Source: Cordilura impudica (lineage: Eukaryota > Arthropoda > Insecta > Diptera > Scathophagidae). From it: a stretch of DNA of 64,000 nucleotides. Shown piece by piece: positions 33,788 through 45,687 of the stretch. Below the pieces are notes generated by a model that did not search any database, was not told the DNA's origin, and saw only the letters and a program-made list of their open reading frames with translations. The position numbers were made by a program, and so were the translations under genes. Location of the stretch: contig OY821520.1 of NCBI GenBank assembly GCA_963682025.1, positions 185,981,758 through 186,045,757 of the forward strand, given 5' to 3'. Within the stretch, counting starts at the first letter, position 1; each line of letters begins with the position of its first letter.

Positions 33788-33826
33788 ACCATTCAAATTT
33801 GGTTTATGCTTATTTTTTATATAGTA

Positions 33827-35088
33827 CTAGCAGTAACCCGATGCGCTTCGCTACACCACTCGTAACGAAATAAAAAGCGGGCAATACGTTTTGTAGAAAA
33901 CTGTTGTTTTGCATAGGAAGTGCCACGCACATTAGTCTGATTCTGCCCATTTTTTGGGCAACTACTCACATTAATAACTTATTTACTCAAACAAAGTCGC
34001 TAGATTTTCATTATTATAGTACTCCAGTTATGTTATATTAAATACTTACTTTGTATAGGGGATGTGGTAGCACAACTTGTTGAATTTCGCCCATTTTTTT
34101 TATGGGACTACTCACATTAATAACTCATGAACTCAGACAAAGTTCCAAGGCTTTCACTATTACAGTACTTCAGATATATGACATTATATATTTACTTTGT
34201 ATGGGAGGTACCACGCCCTCTGATCGGATTCCACCCATTTTTTTTCGAGTACCAACGTTGATAACTTATGAACTCACACAAAGTGTCAACACTTTACCTA
34301 TTACAGTACTCTAGATATATGACATTTAAAATTTACTTTTTATGGGGGGTACCACACCCATTGGTCCGATCTCGCCCATTTTTTCCGTAACTCCTCGAAT
34401 TATTTTAATATGTGTACATGTATATAGTTTCAGAACTCTTGTTGTCGTAGTACTCCAGATATTATATGTTAAAATTAGATGTTAAAAATTCACTTTGTAT
34501 GGGAGGTGACACGCCCACTGGTCCGATCCCGCCCATTTTTTACGAGACTACTCACATTAATAACTCATGAACTCAGACAAAGTTCCAAGGCTTTCACTAT
34601 TACAGTACTTCGTATATATGACTTTATATATTTACTTTGTATTTGAGGTATCACGCCCACTGATCGGATTCCGCCCATTTTTTTCGAGTACTAACGTTGA
34701 TAACTTATGAACTCACACAAGGTCTCAAGACTTTATCTATAACAGTACTCTAGATATATGACATTTAATATTTACTTTGTATGGTGGGTACGACGCCTAT
34801 TGGTCCGATCACGCCCATTTTTTCTGCAAGTGCTCGAATTATTTATATATGTATAGTTTCAGAGCGCTTGCTGTAGTAGTACTCCAGATATTATATGTTA
34901 AAATTAGATGTTAAAAATTCACTTTGTATGGGAGGTGCCACGCCCACTTAAAAATCAAAAAATATAGCCTATTTTTCCTTCCGGATAGGCAGTTACCTAC
35001 TGTAAAAATTTCAAGACAATCGGTCCAGTGGTGTAGTCTCCTATAAACCACAAACACACAACTCCACTTTTATATATAAGATATCGTA
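33827..35088 (+). repeat. Insertion made of a higher-order tandem array
   Basis: The left edge is CTAGCAGTAACCCGATGCGC and the right edge CACAACTCCACTTTTATATA-TAAGAT, edges seen in arthropod non-autonomous repeats. The body consists of diverged units of about 135-160 bp, each with a variant of TTTGTATGGGAGGTGCCACG, CCCACTGGTCCGATCCCGCC, CATTTTTT, ATAACTCATGAACTCA and AGTACTCCAGATATATGAC. Three unit types follow each other and the triplet repeats with a period of about 443 bp (ACTACTCACATTAATAACTC at 34109 and again at 34552). Confidence 0.75.
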
Positions 35089-35140
35089 TAGTGTATCGTA
35101 TAGGCGGTCTAGGTCGACTATAATATTCTTACTTTCATGA

Positions 35141-35999
35141 GTGGTGATTTGTTCATATAAAAGATAAACACAAACCAAATTTGATCACGGTATCAATAAT
35201 AATAAATTTAATCCGAGGGCCATATTGATCGTTATTATAGGGGCCCCTCTTGTTAGTGCTTGATCTAAAGATCTATTTAATAAAATATATTTAATTTTGG
35301 TACATTTATGCACTCGTAATTGCTAATAACTGCGTATAGAAAACGGATTCGTTGTGGCAACCGAATTTTTTCCCAACCGAATAGTCCCATGTACTAGCAC
35401 ATTATTCTGCTGTGATTAATAAATTATATTTGTTTTAAGTAAATTCGATATTTTGAATTTTTAATCCTAGTTCATACAATGGAATTTAAATTTTATTTAT
35501 TGCTGGTTACAACCATTTACTGGAATAGCCCAATGCATAACTGCAGTTATTATAACTTCACTTTTCAATAATTTTGCATATGTATAATTTACTTTTTTTT
35601 ATAGTTACAAGTTAAAAACCTATAAAGTAAAAATATCTTAAATTAATTCTTGCCGCATAACTATTGGCTGCACTTGTTGTAGCAGTTAGTAATAATTAAG
35701 GTCTCCTTTGTTCCTTTTTGGGTATAGATATTTTAAGTGGGAAATAAAAAACATTCCAATTATCCACAGGTAGTAAAGAAGAACCATTGAGAACAAATGC
35801 AGCAATTTGTTGAACGAGGAATTCCTTAGTCGAGGAGAATGATATTATAAATTGATGAACATTTCTTGCACTACCACCGTGACCTCTTCATTAATGATAC
35901 AAAATAATAACTTGCTGGTGGTATCAAATGATGAAATAAATCATTTCTAGTTAAACATTGTACGTAGAAGTTACGAGTGTTGCCGTCGATTTGTTTACG
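35141..35999. other. Non-coding stretch
   Basis: AT-rich with no convincing gene; a short family B-like word (ACAAACCAAATTTGAT at about 35172) suggests worn repeat at the left side. Nothing else identified. Confidence 0.4.
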
Positions 36000-36330
36000 G
36001 GAATCCAAGATATTTCGGCTCCACGAGAATGGAAATAATATGTTGGGGAGGTCCTACCAATTATGGTACATGGTTCAGTGATGTAAATGATATATACATC
36101 CGTCTGTCTGTTGAAATCCAGATCATGCACAAAATCATGGGAAAACTTAGGATAATATTGTTGTGTCATTATTTCGAGCAGGTTGGTATTTAAAACCTTT
36201 GTGCAAAGATATGGCTTATGGAGACACCTCAAAAAAAAAATTCTACAAATTCGTCTTTTTGTTGTAATAATTTAGTTTGATTTATCAAATATTTTGTTTA
36301 CATTTGTTTTAAATAGTGCAATAAATACAG
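36000..36330 (-). repeat. Mini-me-type fragment related to 46.2-46.5 kb
   Basis: ATATACATCCGTCTGTCTGT, TGAAATCCAGATCATGCAC, TCATTATTTCGAGCAGGTT and GGAGACACCTCAAAAAA occur in the same order as in 46230-46450, giving a second copy of a family A-related segment. Confidence 0.6.
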
Positions 36331-36503
36331 ATATAACTGTAAATTTAAAACCCAGGTGGATGGTATACAAGATTTAAGCTTGTACTTGTTTTACATATAT
36401 TTTTGCAAAAATAATCAATAAATTCGGTTGAGCTTATTATTTCATTAAATTTTTTGGTTCTTACAACAGAGTTTTATTCATGCAATTGCTCTTCGGTTAA
36501 CAC

Positions 36504-37299
36504 CAGAGTTCAGAAAAAAACACACACTGAATAAAAAACTCGTACATATATGTAAACAAACATAACTTAGACCAACACACACATATTTTTATTTTCATAC
36601 CAATTATGTTTGTTTTGAAATTTTCTTCGGTGCCCAACACAACCATGACTGTGTTCGTTTTAATATTTCGTTATTTACACGAACATTTTTGTATCACATA
36701 CTTTTTGTTTCAATCACACATAAAGCACACATTTTTGAGTGTTGCTTTATTTGAAGTTCATGTTCTGGTAAGTGTACTGAAAAAAAAAAACACAGAACAT
36801 ATAAAATAAACAGGTTCGAGTTCAGTTATATTTTAAGTCGTGTTGTGGCTCGTGTAGTGAGAAAAAACACAACATGTACAATAAACAGGTTCGAGTTCAG
36901 TTATATTTTAAACACGACTTAAAATATAACTGAACTCGAACCTGTTTATTGTACATGTTGTGTTTTTTCTTACTACACGAGCCACAACACGACTTAAAAT
37001 ATAACTGAACTCGAACCTGTTTATTGTACATGTTCTGTGTTTTTTTCATTACACGTACCAGAACATGAACTTCAAATAAAGCAACACTCAAAAATGTGTG
37101 CTTTATGTGTGATTGAAAAAAAGTATGTGATACAAAAATGTTCGTGTAAATAACGAAATATTAAAACGAACACAGTCATGGTTGTGTTGGGCACCGTAGA
37201 AAATTTAGAAACGCACATAATTGATATGAAAATAAAGATATGTGTTGGCTGCTTTTGAACAGAACATTGTGTGTTTCGTGTGTGTATTTTCTGAACCTT
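36504..37299. mobile_element. Palindromic foldback element with 9-bp target duplication
   Basis: Nearly the whole 796 bp is one inverted repeat centred near 36908: the left arm (GTTCGTTTTAATATTTCGTT, AAAGCACACATTTTTGAGTG, ATGAACTTC-type blocks) is mirrored in the right arm with little divergence. Each arm near the centre holds two direct copies of a block starting ACAGGTTCGAGTTCAGTTAT. The ends are CAGAGTTCAGAAAA and TTTTCTGAACCTT. An exact direct repeat GGTTAACAC flanks it (36495-36503 and 37300-37308). ORFs in it are artefacts of the palindrome. A 9-bp duplication fits Mutator-like mobilisation (inference). Confidence 0.88.
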
Positions 37300-37308
37300 G
37301 GTTAACAC

Positions 37309-38339
37309 TACCAAATCAGGCTAAGTGTTTGGTTTTCTTTCGTTTCAACCGAATTCTATAATTCAAATTAATAATTTGTATAACATTATCTACAAAAATA
37401 TTTTTGCTAGAAATATTTGTATTCACAAATTTAGCAAGACAACCTATAATTTATTGTCTAGGCTTATATGTAAGATCTTTGATACTATATTAATAGAATT
37501 AGTTAATTAAATGGGATTAAAATTAGAACAATATTTAACAACGTGTCATGTTATAATAGGTTTAATTTAGTTCTCTCCATTAGATTAGTTTAATAATTTG
37601 CTTAAAATCTATGATTGCTAAATGGAACTTAGATTTCTATTGGCGGGAAATTCGTGTTATGAGAATTATGTTTTTAATGTTGATATGACGAAATCCTATT
37701 GAATTTCAAAAATATCTATGAATTACAATAAAAATGATTATTACCTCAATAAATATTTATAGGAGCTATGGAAATTTCTTTGCAGAATTGTGGGCTATGT
37801 GAGAGCAATAACAAAATAGTGCCATTTCTCGATTTCGAGTTTTCCCGGATATTAATTTTATTCGGAAATATAAATTTTTATTTCATATTTCTGTCCATTG
37901 CACTTGAAATACTAATGTGATTTTAAAGCAATGTTTACACGATTTTTGGTATTTTTTATAATCTATATAATCATATATTCTATTACTAGATTGTTTTTTT
38001 CCAACTCTAATCCCAATAGTGAAACTAATAATGATAGCAATAAGAAAAAAACTAATAAAAACCTTGTCCATAAATTTTTTTGTAATGATTTTCATGTCTA
38101 GCAGACCACAATGCATACAAATAGTCACACCTATACTGCAGATATTTTTAATTTTTTTTGATGGCCAGTGTAATTTAACAAATAGTACTAAATTTAAATA
38201 ATTTTTATTAGAATTTGCCAGATTGAATAAGGATATTCTGAAATTAAAAAATAAAACAACATAACAATAATTTATGAGAGGCGTTTAACGAGGCTTTAGT
38301 GTCTACTTCATACCCATATGCATATACTAGTAAACAACA
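37309..38339. other. AT-rich upstream region of the host gene
   Basis: No repeat family recognised and no believable coding sequence (the small ORFs are AT-rich noise). It may belong to the 5' flank of the gene at 39215. Confidence 0.4.
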
Positions 38340-38362
38340 TACAACATGAAATACATGCTCGT

Positions 38363-38440
38363 ATATTTATAAGCTTCGCTGATTGCTCAGTGAAATGGTC
38401 AAGCGCCTATATTGGAGTTATTATACATTCAGTTGAAGAA
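38363..38440 (+). promoter_or_regulatory. Possible core promoter(s) of the 39215 gene
   Basis: Two arthropod initiator-like words lie upstream of the gene: TCAGTG at about 38388 with TTTATAAG about 20 bases before it, and TCAGTT at about 38430 preceded by CTATATT about 20 bases before. The spacing is a little short but near that of TATA plus Inr. The 5' leader would then be about 0.8 kb, unless it is spliced. Motif-level evidence only. Confidence 0.3.
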
Positions 38441-39214
38441 AACATGTCCACTAGCTAAAACCTGAACAGCGGGATTTTTTTTTTAGTTTAACATTAATTC
38501 GCGTTAACTTAAAAACCAAAACCAAAAAAATAAAAATACTATGAAATCCATTAGATAAAAAATAAATTAAAAAAAGTTTATTGACAGTAGTGAATGAAAA
38601 TTTATTTAAAAATGTTCTAAAGCGAAATTATAAGCAGTGAACTATAACCAAACATCCGGTTTATATATAAAAAAAAATTCTATATAAGAAAATTCTAAAA
38701 ATAAAGGCAAACGGTTATTAAATGGAAAATGTTAACAGGTGGATTGGTGATGTTAATAATAAATCGTGATGTTGTTTATACAAAAAAAAGGCTTAAAGAT
38801 ATTTGAATTTGTTTAAAAGGATAAGCACATTATTGAACTTGAGCCTTTATTTTGAAAAAATATAAAGCAGTTTAAATCACAAGTGGTTGTAAATTATTTA
38901 TTTGTTTTTTTTTTTTTCGAAAAATTATCGATTTAAACAACTTTCACTGGCTTTTTTCGTGTTAACAAAAAAGAAACATTAAATGTATTTTGTTGTCTTT
39001 GCCAGGCTTGAGGATAGTCAAAATAAAAGCCGTTAAAATTAACTGGAAATATATTAAATTGGTGCAAAACATGATATAAAGTGGCGAATATACGAATGTA
39101 TAACAAAACCTGAATACTTTGAAAAACTTTTAAACAATTTGTAAGTGCATTTTTGTGCAACATAACCAGCATTATCACCGGTTTGTTACATTGCAATCTC
39201 AATAACGCATTACA

Positions 39215-40448
39215 ATGTCAGAAAGTTTGCGTGGCTCGAAATCATCCAGCAGCAGCAGCTCTGTCAGTGGCAGTGGCAGCGGCAGCGGTAACCATGGCAG
39301 CCAACATAAACCTATACCTCACAAATTTAGCAGTATTGTTAATAAGGTGGAATCGTTAATACATAAAATGAATTCCGATAAACATCATCATAATCAGCAG
39401 TCAAACGGCAGTGATATTGATAAATGTCAAAGTACCCATAAGGAAAGCAAAAGAAAATCCAAAACGAAGGCCGAACACAAACAAAGGTGCAACAAACATA
39501 ATTCAAACATGTCTACTTTGGATAGCAGTAAACGAGCCGCTTCTTTGGATTCCCTTAATAATCTAACAGATGCAGATAGTTTTGATGATCGTGAGGTGGT
39601 GGATATCACCGCCAGTGCCACTGCCACTGCCACCAGTACCACAACCATGACCACAAATACAAATGACATATATTCGGATTCAGATGATGCTGAAATAGCC
39701 CATATAACGGGCACGACATCTGTACAAGTCCATAGACGCATCGAACTGGATCAGTTGACTGACGAAACAATACGTGAGTTTAATGAGCAATGTTCTTCTC
39801 TCAGTCATGATATGGAGTTTTATAATTCATGGCAAAATGAAGAAGAATTAGAACGCAATTCCACACACAAACAGCAACTTGATTACGGTGATGACGATGA
39901 AGAAGATGAAGGCATTTACGATAATAACAGCCAAGAAGAAATTAAAAGACCCCAACAGCAGCTAAATGAAAATAATAGTAATGACATGAATAGAATAATG
40001 ACAAACTCATTGCTAAAGGATGCCAATAATAATGAGTGTATGACCGAAATTGGTACACACGAGTGGCTAGAGCGTTTAGATGTGGATGAGGCCGACAAAC
40101 GTTTACAGCAATTTCAATTAGAGAGCACAAAACCTTTGACCCATATACAACAAATTGTCAATAACATAACACAAAACCAAATTCAAAATATCACCCAAAA
40201 TCTTAATCTCAATCTCAATCAAATTGATATTGATAATGGCCAGAACTATGATCAAGATATCAGCAATTTAAATATTAACTCTACCAGTCAAAATGCCAAT
40301 CTAAATGGTGGTACTTCAGGCAAAACACGTCGATCAAGCGTAGCCTCAAGCGGTTCAGTGGGACGCATGGAAACAATATTGGAAGAACCATCAGAGTGTA
40401 AAATTTCTGTAAAGGAAATTTTACAACGTTTTGAAACTATGAACAAAA
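39215..40448 (+). CDS. Host gene, first coding exon (low-complexity Ser/Asn/Gln/Asp-rich protein)
   Basis: Starts at ATG 39215 (context TTACAATGTC) and stays open for over 400 codons with clear protein-coding composition unlike the AT-rich surroundings. Features: a Ser run and (SG)n near residues 9-25; a segment SSIVNKVESLIHKMN (about 39-53); basic KESKRKSKTKAEHKQR; RAASLDSLNNLTDADSFDD (about 108); acidic DDDEEDEGIYD (about 225); IGTHEWLERLDVDEADKRLQ (about 279); Asn/Gln-rich NITQN repeats; and RRSSVASSGSVGRMETILEE then CKISVKEILQRFETMNK (about 370-411). The frame then runs into TACATACATAC and poly-A sequence, which is intron. The donor is probably after AACAAAA at 40448 (GTGAGG) or at 40453 (GTACAT). 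The organisation (long, disordered, Ser-phospho-site-rich first exon) resembles fly signalling or cytoskeletal adaptor proteins, but I do not recognise the orthologue. Later exons lie outside or were not found. Confidence 0.85.
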
Positions 40449-41127
40449 GTGAGGTACATACATACACTAATACTAACCTACCTATCTACCTACCGATCGT
40501 TACAAAATCAACAAAAAAAAAAAAAAATCTTACAATGCAATACAATACATTTTAAAGCTTAACTAACCTCCAACAATTTGTTACAAACAATAACAACAAA
40601 TTAATAATGTTATAAAATTGTTTAGCGAAATATCAAATATTTGTTTGAAAACCTCTTAGTCATGACATAATCTCTCTATTAGCACACTTAATCATGTGTT
40701 TTGTGTTTTTGTATTAAAAGCATAAAATTATTAAATTATCTTAACAGCATATAAATCTTAAAAGGGTGTTGCAAATGAAAACAAAAGCCAAATTTGTTTT
40801 TTTTTTCTATTTCGGTTTACACAAATAGAGAGGGGACAATTAAAAAGTAAATTAAATTTTTAGTTTGAAAAAAATGCGTATTTTTTGAAACCTTTTTAAT
40901 GACGCCACAATTTTAGACCTTTAAGTGTCAACCACTTTGTGATCTTTTTTGACATTTTTTTAATGATGTAATTTGGTTTTTTAGGCTTTTGTTATTACAA
41001 ATTTAGATTGAATATTGCTCAACGAGAAGAATCGTTGCGATATTTTTTGTTTATTTACATACATACGTACAAATTGCCGTATTCATAGGGAATGTTTTGT
41101 TTAAAATTCGTAACAGTAAAATTCGTA
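40449..41127 (+). other. Presumed intron start after the host exon
   Basis: Begins with a GT donor and a TACATACATACACTAATACT low-complexity run, then AT-rich sequence without coding potential. No acceptor with a convincing coding continuation was found before the repeats begin, so the intron probably extends far into, or beyond, the remaining window. Confidence 0.5.
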
Positions 41128-41345
41128 CCACTCTGTGGTCAGGGTATAATTAGTTTGTGCTGATGTTTGTAGCTACCAGTCAATACGCCGATCGACTCAG
41201 AATCACTTTCTAAGTTGATTTAGCGTTGAGCGTACGTCCGCCTGTCTGCCTTTAATCAAACTACATGTCGCAAATATAAATATATTTTGATGAAATTTAG
41301 CACATGGTATAATCGGTTGGCAAATTAGTGAAAATCGCACAATTT
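41128..41345 (-). repeat. Family B terminal fragment
   Basis: ACCACTCTGTGGTCAGGGTATAA, GTTTGTGCTGATGTTTGTAG, CCGATCGACTCAGAATCACT, a shortened GTCC run, and TTAATCAAACTACATGTCGC: the microsatellite-containing end of family B, in minus orientation, cut off where the next copy begins. Confidence 0.7.
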
Positions 41346-41358
41346 CACATTAAAAAAA

Positions 41359-42150
41359 CAAGTAAGAATATTATAGTCGGTCTAGAGCAACTATACGATA
41401 CGCTATACCATGGTTTAGAGACCCATACTTTCGGTCCAACTAATTTGATATAGAAAATAAGCCTAAACCAAAATTGAGTGCCATCTTTATTAAGTTTTTT
41501 GGTTGCAGATATGAAAAAGTTGATATCGGATGATATATTTATATGGGGACTTGGGCGAAATATGGACCTATTCTGACCATATTTTGTAAAGTCCCTTATA
41601 TTTTGCAAAAACATATACGAAGCAAATTTGAGAAAAATTTGTAAAATATTTTTGTTTTTTGATAGATTTAACTGAAGATCGGGAGCAGCTTTATATGGGG
41701 GCTATGACTAATAATTGTGCTTCAGAGTTTATTTTAGGACTAGTGGATTAATGGGTGCAATAAACATACACAGACCCAATTTTACCGAGATTTATATGAT
41801 AATTTGAATATTATGACCATTTAAGTCGATATCATAGGGGTCATTATATGTGGACTAGGTATGAATATGAACTGAATTTCACCATTTTCAATAGGGTTCA
41901 TCCCATGGCCCATGGGAGCTTATATACTAAATTTTAAAGAAATATATTCATATTTGCGACCTGCAGTTTCATTACAAAGTTTGCAAGGACACACAGACAG
42001 ACGGGCGGACGGACATCGCTAAATCGTCTCAGAAAGTGATTCTAAGTCGATCAGTATAATAAAAGATGGGTCTAGGTCAAATATTTTTGGTAGTTACTAA
42101 CATCAGCATAAAGTCATTATATCCTGACCACATAGTGGTATAGGGTATAA
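41359..42150 (+). mobile_element. Full-length family B element
   Basis: Starts ACAAGTAAGAATATTATAG with a degraded palindrome, continues through ATATGAAAAAGTTGATATCG, the GACAGACGGGCGGACGGACA run near 41996, and ends CACATAGTGGTATAGGGTAT. About 790 bp, more diverged than the Transib-nested copies. Confidence 0.82.
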
Positions 42151-42619
42151 AAATTGTACATTGATTCTAAAACCATATTCACAGAATGAACTTGGCTGAA
42201 TTTTATCCATAAACATTTTGACGACTTATGTATATCGGTTATTAATAAAATTAACAAATTGTATTTACGCGTATATTTATTTCATTATTTGGAGGATGAG
42301 ATCGAACCTGTACTAAATGCAATTTGCTGTTTTGTTTATGGTTTTAAAAAGACCCGCTTTCACAATTATAATATACGAATCGGACAAACAATTAATCAAA
42401 CCAAAATTAATTGAGTTCATAGAATCTCTTATTTACCGCCTAAGAGCTAAATTGGCATGATATTTTACAACATTAAAAAAGTTTTCTTTACACAGCCGAT
42501 AATATTAAAAAAAAACTGAAGATTTAATCAAAATTTTTATGAAATAATTTGTAAAGATACATAAGAAATCGAAGAGTACGCACAACTTAAGTGGAAAAAT
42601 GGAGACGGAACTGTTTTGT
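42151..42619. other. Spacer between family B copies
   Basis: AT-rich, no gene or repeat end recognised. Confidence 0.4.
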
Positions 42620-43397
42620 TATACCCTATACCACCATGTGGTTTGGGTATAATGACTTTGTGCTGCTGTTCGTTTTGACCTAGACTCATCTTTTATTATA
42701 CCGATCGACTCAGAATCACTTTCTCAGAATCACTTTCTGAGTCGATTTAACGATGTCCGTCCGTCCGTCCGTCTGTGTGTCCATGTAAACCTTGCAATCA
42801 AACTACAGGTCGCAAATATTAATATATTTTGATAAAATTTGGTATATGAGCTTTTATTGGCCATAGAATGAACGCTGTTGAAATTGGTGAAATTCGATCC
42901 AAGTTCAGACGTAATCCCCATACAAATAACCCCTATGAAATCGACATAAATTACCATAAGATCTAAATTATCATATAGATCTCAGTCAAATTGGGTTAGT
43001 ACGTGTTTATTTTATCCATTAACCAGTAGTCCAAAACTAATCCCTATAGGACTATTCTTAGTCATAGCCCCCATATAGAGCCGGTTCCCGATCTTCACTT
43101 AAATCTATCAAAAACAAAAATGTTGCACAGATTTTTTACATATTTTTTCAAAATTTAAGTGACTTTACCAAATATGGTCAGGATCGATCCATTTTTCGAC
43201 CTAGTCCCCACATAAAAATAACATCCGATGTGAACTTTTCATATCTGCTGGCAAAAAAATTAATAACAATGCCACTCAAATTTGGTTTATGCTTATTTTC
43301 TATATCGCATTAGTTGGATCGAAGACATTGGGTCTCTAAACTATGGTATAGGGTATCGTATAGTCGGTCTAGACCGACTATAATTTCTTACTTGTTT
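42620..43397 (-). mobile_element. Full-length family B element
   Basis: Starts TTATACCCTATACCACCATG, contains a local duplication of CAGAATCACTTTCT (42710-42740), the (GTCC)n run at 42756-42772, and ends with the intact palindrome (half-site TATAGTCGGTCT at about 43358) and AATTTCTTACTTGTTT. Confidence 0.85.
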
Positions 43398-43974
43398 TGC
43401 ATTAAAGTAAATAACTTCTAAACTCAGTCAATGAATTCCTGTTTTTAAATTATTAAGATTCGTTGTAGATATATTGACTTTTTCGTACTCAAACGCTGAA
43501 GACGAAACAATGTTTAGAGCAACGGTTTTTTTAAAAACAAATTAAGGAATAGAATGTCCTTAAAGATCGAAAAAGTTCATATCACATTCATATTATAAAA
43601 TTCCATCAAATGCTTCTATTCAAATAATTCTCTTCAAATATAAAAAAAACAAAGATTTATATTAAAACCATTTTAATGCCAGAAAATAGCAAAGAAAACT
43701 AAATCTCTTTATTTGAATATGAACAGATATAAAAAAAGTTTTTAAAGTATTTTATTTATTTTTTATTATTGATATATACTTTAAAAGTTTGATTTAATAC
43801 TAAATGATCTTAAATGTACAAAAATTATATTAGTTTTTTTTGAAAATTAATAACAGCAATTTTATTTTTTTTACAAACATACAACCAGCGCTTTTTAGCG
43901 CTTATGGTTTCATTATAATTTACCGCCTTTTGGGGTACTGTTTTACTCTTTTTGGTTGAAAAAAGTCGGCAACG
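43398..43974. other. AT-rich spacer
   Basis: No gene. A short word TTTACCGCCTTTTGGGGTAC near 43920 interrupts AT-rich sequence; meaning unknown. Confidence 0.4.
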
Positions 43975-44798
43975 CTGATTATTTGCCCTAGTCCCCATAT
44001 AAAAATAACTTTCGATGTGAACTTTTTTATATCTGCGGGGTACAAATTCAAACAATGCCACTCAAATTTGGTTTATGTTCATTTTCTATAGACTCAAAAT
44101 ATTTCATAGTTATAATTAACTGCAAGAAAATGAAAAATATTCATTGAATATGCATTTCAAAACCGGGATATTATATTATGTTATTCTTTGTTTTTTTATT
44201 ATTATTTATTTTTATGTGACAAAAGCAAAATTGTGATAATGTTTATAAACATCTGGAGTCCAATCGTCGCATTAACTATCGAAATTTTTCGATCGAAATT
44301 ATTTTTTATTTTCCAAAATAAATTACTTAGAGTAATTTTACACTGTCACAGCTAACGAGTTATGGTCCATAATTGAAGTAAAAGCGAAACGAGGTCTGAC
44401 GATTGTCCGCCTTCTTTAAACAATAAACCAAAATATAGAATTTCGATTGATTTTAGTCGATATCGAATGTGACGATTTGCCCCCTGTTGCCATCTTTCAA
44501 ATTCATATATAAAAGAATATGAATAAGAATATTTTTGAAATTGGAAGAAAAAAAACGACAAAAAACTGTAGTTTACTTCTAAATTACTGAAATAAACAAA
44601 TAACACCGAAAAAAATATATTTAGTACATTAATTTGCTTTGAATAACAATAAAAAATTTTAAATAAATATTTTTCGGAAAATAACTGAATTTTCATTTTT
44701 ACTGAAAACGAAATTGGATCTAAGACCTTCTTCTAAACTCATGGTATAGGGTATCGTATAGTCAGATAGCGTAGGTCGACTATAATTTTCTTACTTGT
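43975..44798 (-). mobile_element. Family B fragment split by an approximately 620-bp insertion
   Basis: 43975-44090 (CCTAGTCCCCATATAAAAAT...CTCAAATTTGGTTTATG...TTTTCTATA) and 44710-44798 (TTGGATCTAAGACC...ACTCATGGTATAGGGTATCG...ACTATAATTTTCTTACTTG) are the two halves of the left end. The intervening 44091-44709 is foreign AT-rich sequence without an evident gene. The palindrome here is damaged by a small insertion (GTCAGATAGCGTAGGTCGAC). Confidence 0.65.
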
Positions 44799-45687
44799 CT
44801 TTTATTTATTTTTTATAAAAAGCAGCAGGCACGGAAAACTTTTTATTTTTTTTATTTTTATCAAAAATAATTATCATATATAGTATATGAAACATCTCCG
44901 GTGGACATTTGCTTTTGGTAATAACTCACTACGCGGTTAATTTTTTGATGCTGTTCTTTGCTTCCTCATATATAAATATAATACGTAAGGTTTGTAAATA
45001 AAGCTCCAGAACATAATCTATAGTATTTCTTGCCATTTTCAAAACTTTACCAACAAAATCTACTGGTCGGTTTGAATTTGCTTCCTTGATTTAATTTCCT
45101 TAATTTTCTTCGCTCGAATTCATTCATCTTTACTCAAAAACAATGTATACTAAATACTAAATACATTTTTAAGAGGTAACTGAATATTTCGCTCTAAAAT
45201 CTTTTATTATAATTGCTATTAGCTTGACCCATAGTCTGCATTGAATATTACGAATTTGAAACGAAACACTCATTTTGTTTATTATAGAAATGAAAATTGA
45301 AAAGGTTTAAGTGTTTTAGGTTCACATATATATATATATATATATGCATATACATATATAATATAATATATAATAAAACATTTACGCAACTCATATACCC
45401 CAAGGTTTAATTTAGGAGGGTTTGGAAACAACTTTATTTGCGTTCTATTAACTTTCGAGTATCTATAATTAGCGTTGATAATTGTATTTTCGTTACCCAT
45501 GACCAAAAACTTTAACAGTCCAATTATATTATTGTCATTAACAAAAACCATGTTATTTCATTTCATCGTTGTTTTAAAATCATTAACTTTAATATTTTAT
45601 TTTAATTAATGGAAAATGTTGATGATGTATCGAATTTGAGGCAGTAACAACAAATAATAATAAATTTTTGGGGAGTTTTAACAAAAA
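44799..45687. other. AT-rich spacer with a TA microsatellite
   Basis: (TA)n at about 45327-45346. No gene found. Confidence 0.45.

Larger units (their letters stand above)
32449..35140 (-). mobile_element. Family B copy carrying two large insertions
   Basis: Pieces in order and orientation: 32449-32782 (ACACCCTATGCCACTATGTG...CATCCGATATCAAC...TCATATCTGCAGGCACAAAA), 33788-33826 (TTCAAATTTGGTTTATGCTT) and 35089-35140 (CGTATAGGCGGTCTAGGTCGACTATAATATTCTTAC). Comparison with intact family B copies shows that 32783-33787 and 33827-35088 are extra. Confidence 0.72.

Noticed and set aside
33827..35088. CRISPR-like repeat array
   Set aside because: Units are diverged, there is no constant-repeat/variable-spacer pattern, and the genome is eukaryotic; it is a tandem/higher-order repeat.
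36606..37314. ORFs in the palindromic element
   Set aside because: Mirror-image ORFs with the same peptides appear on both strands, as expected from the inverted repeat; no protein family is recognised.
39427..40130. Minus-strand ORFs opposite the host exon
   Set aside because: Shadow frames of the plus-strand coding exon, rich in Ser/Val/Leu complementing its codons.
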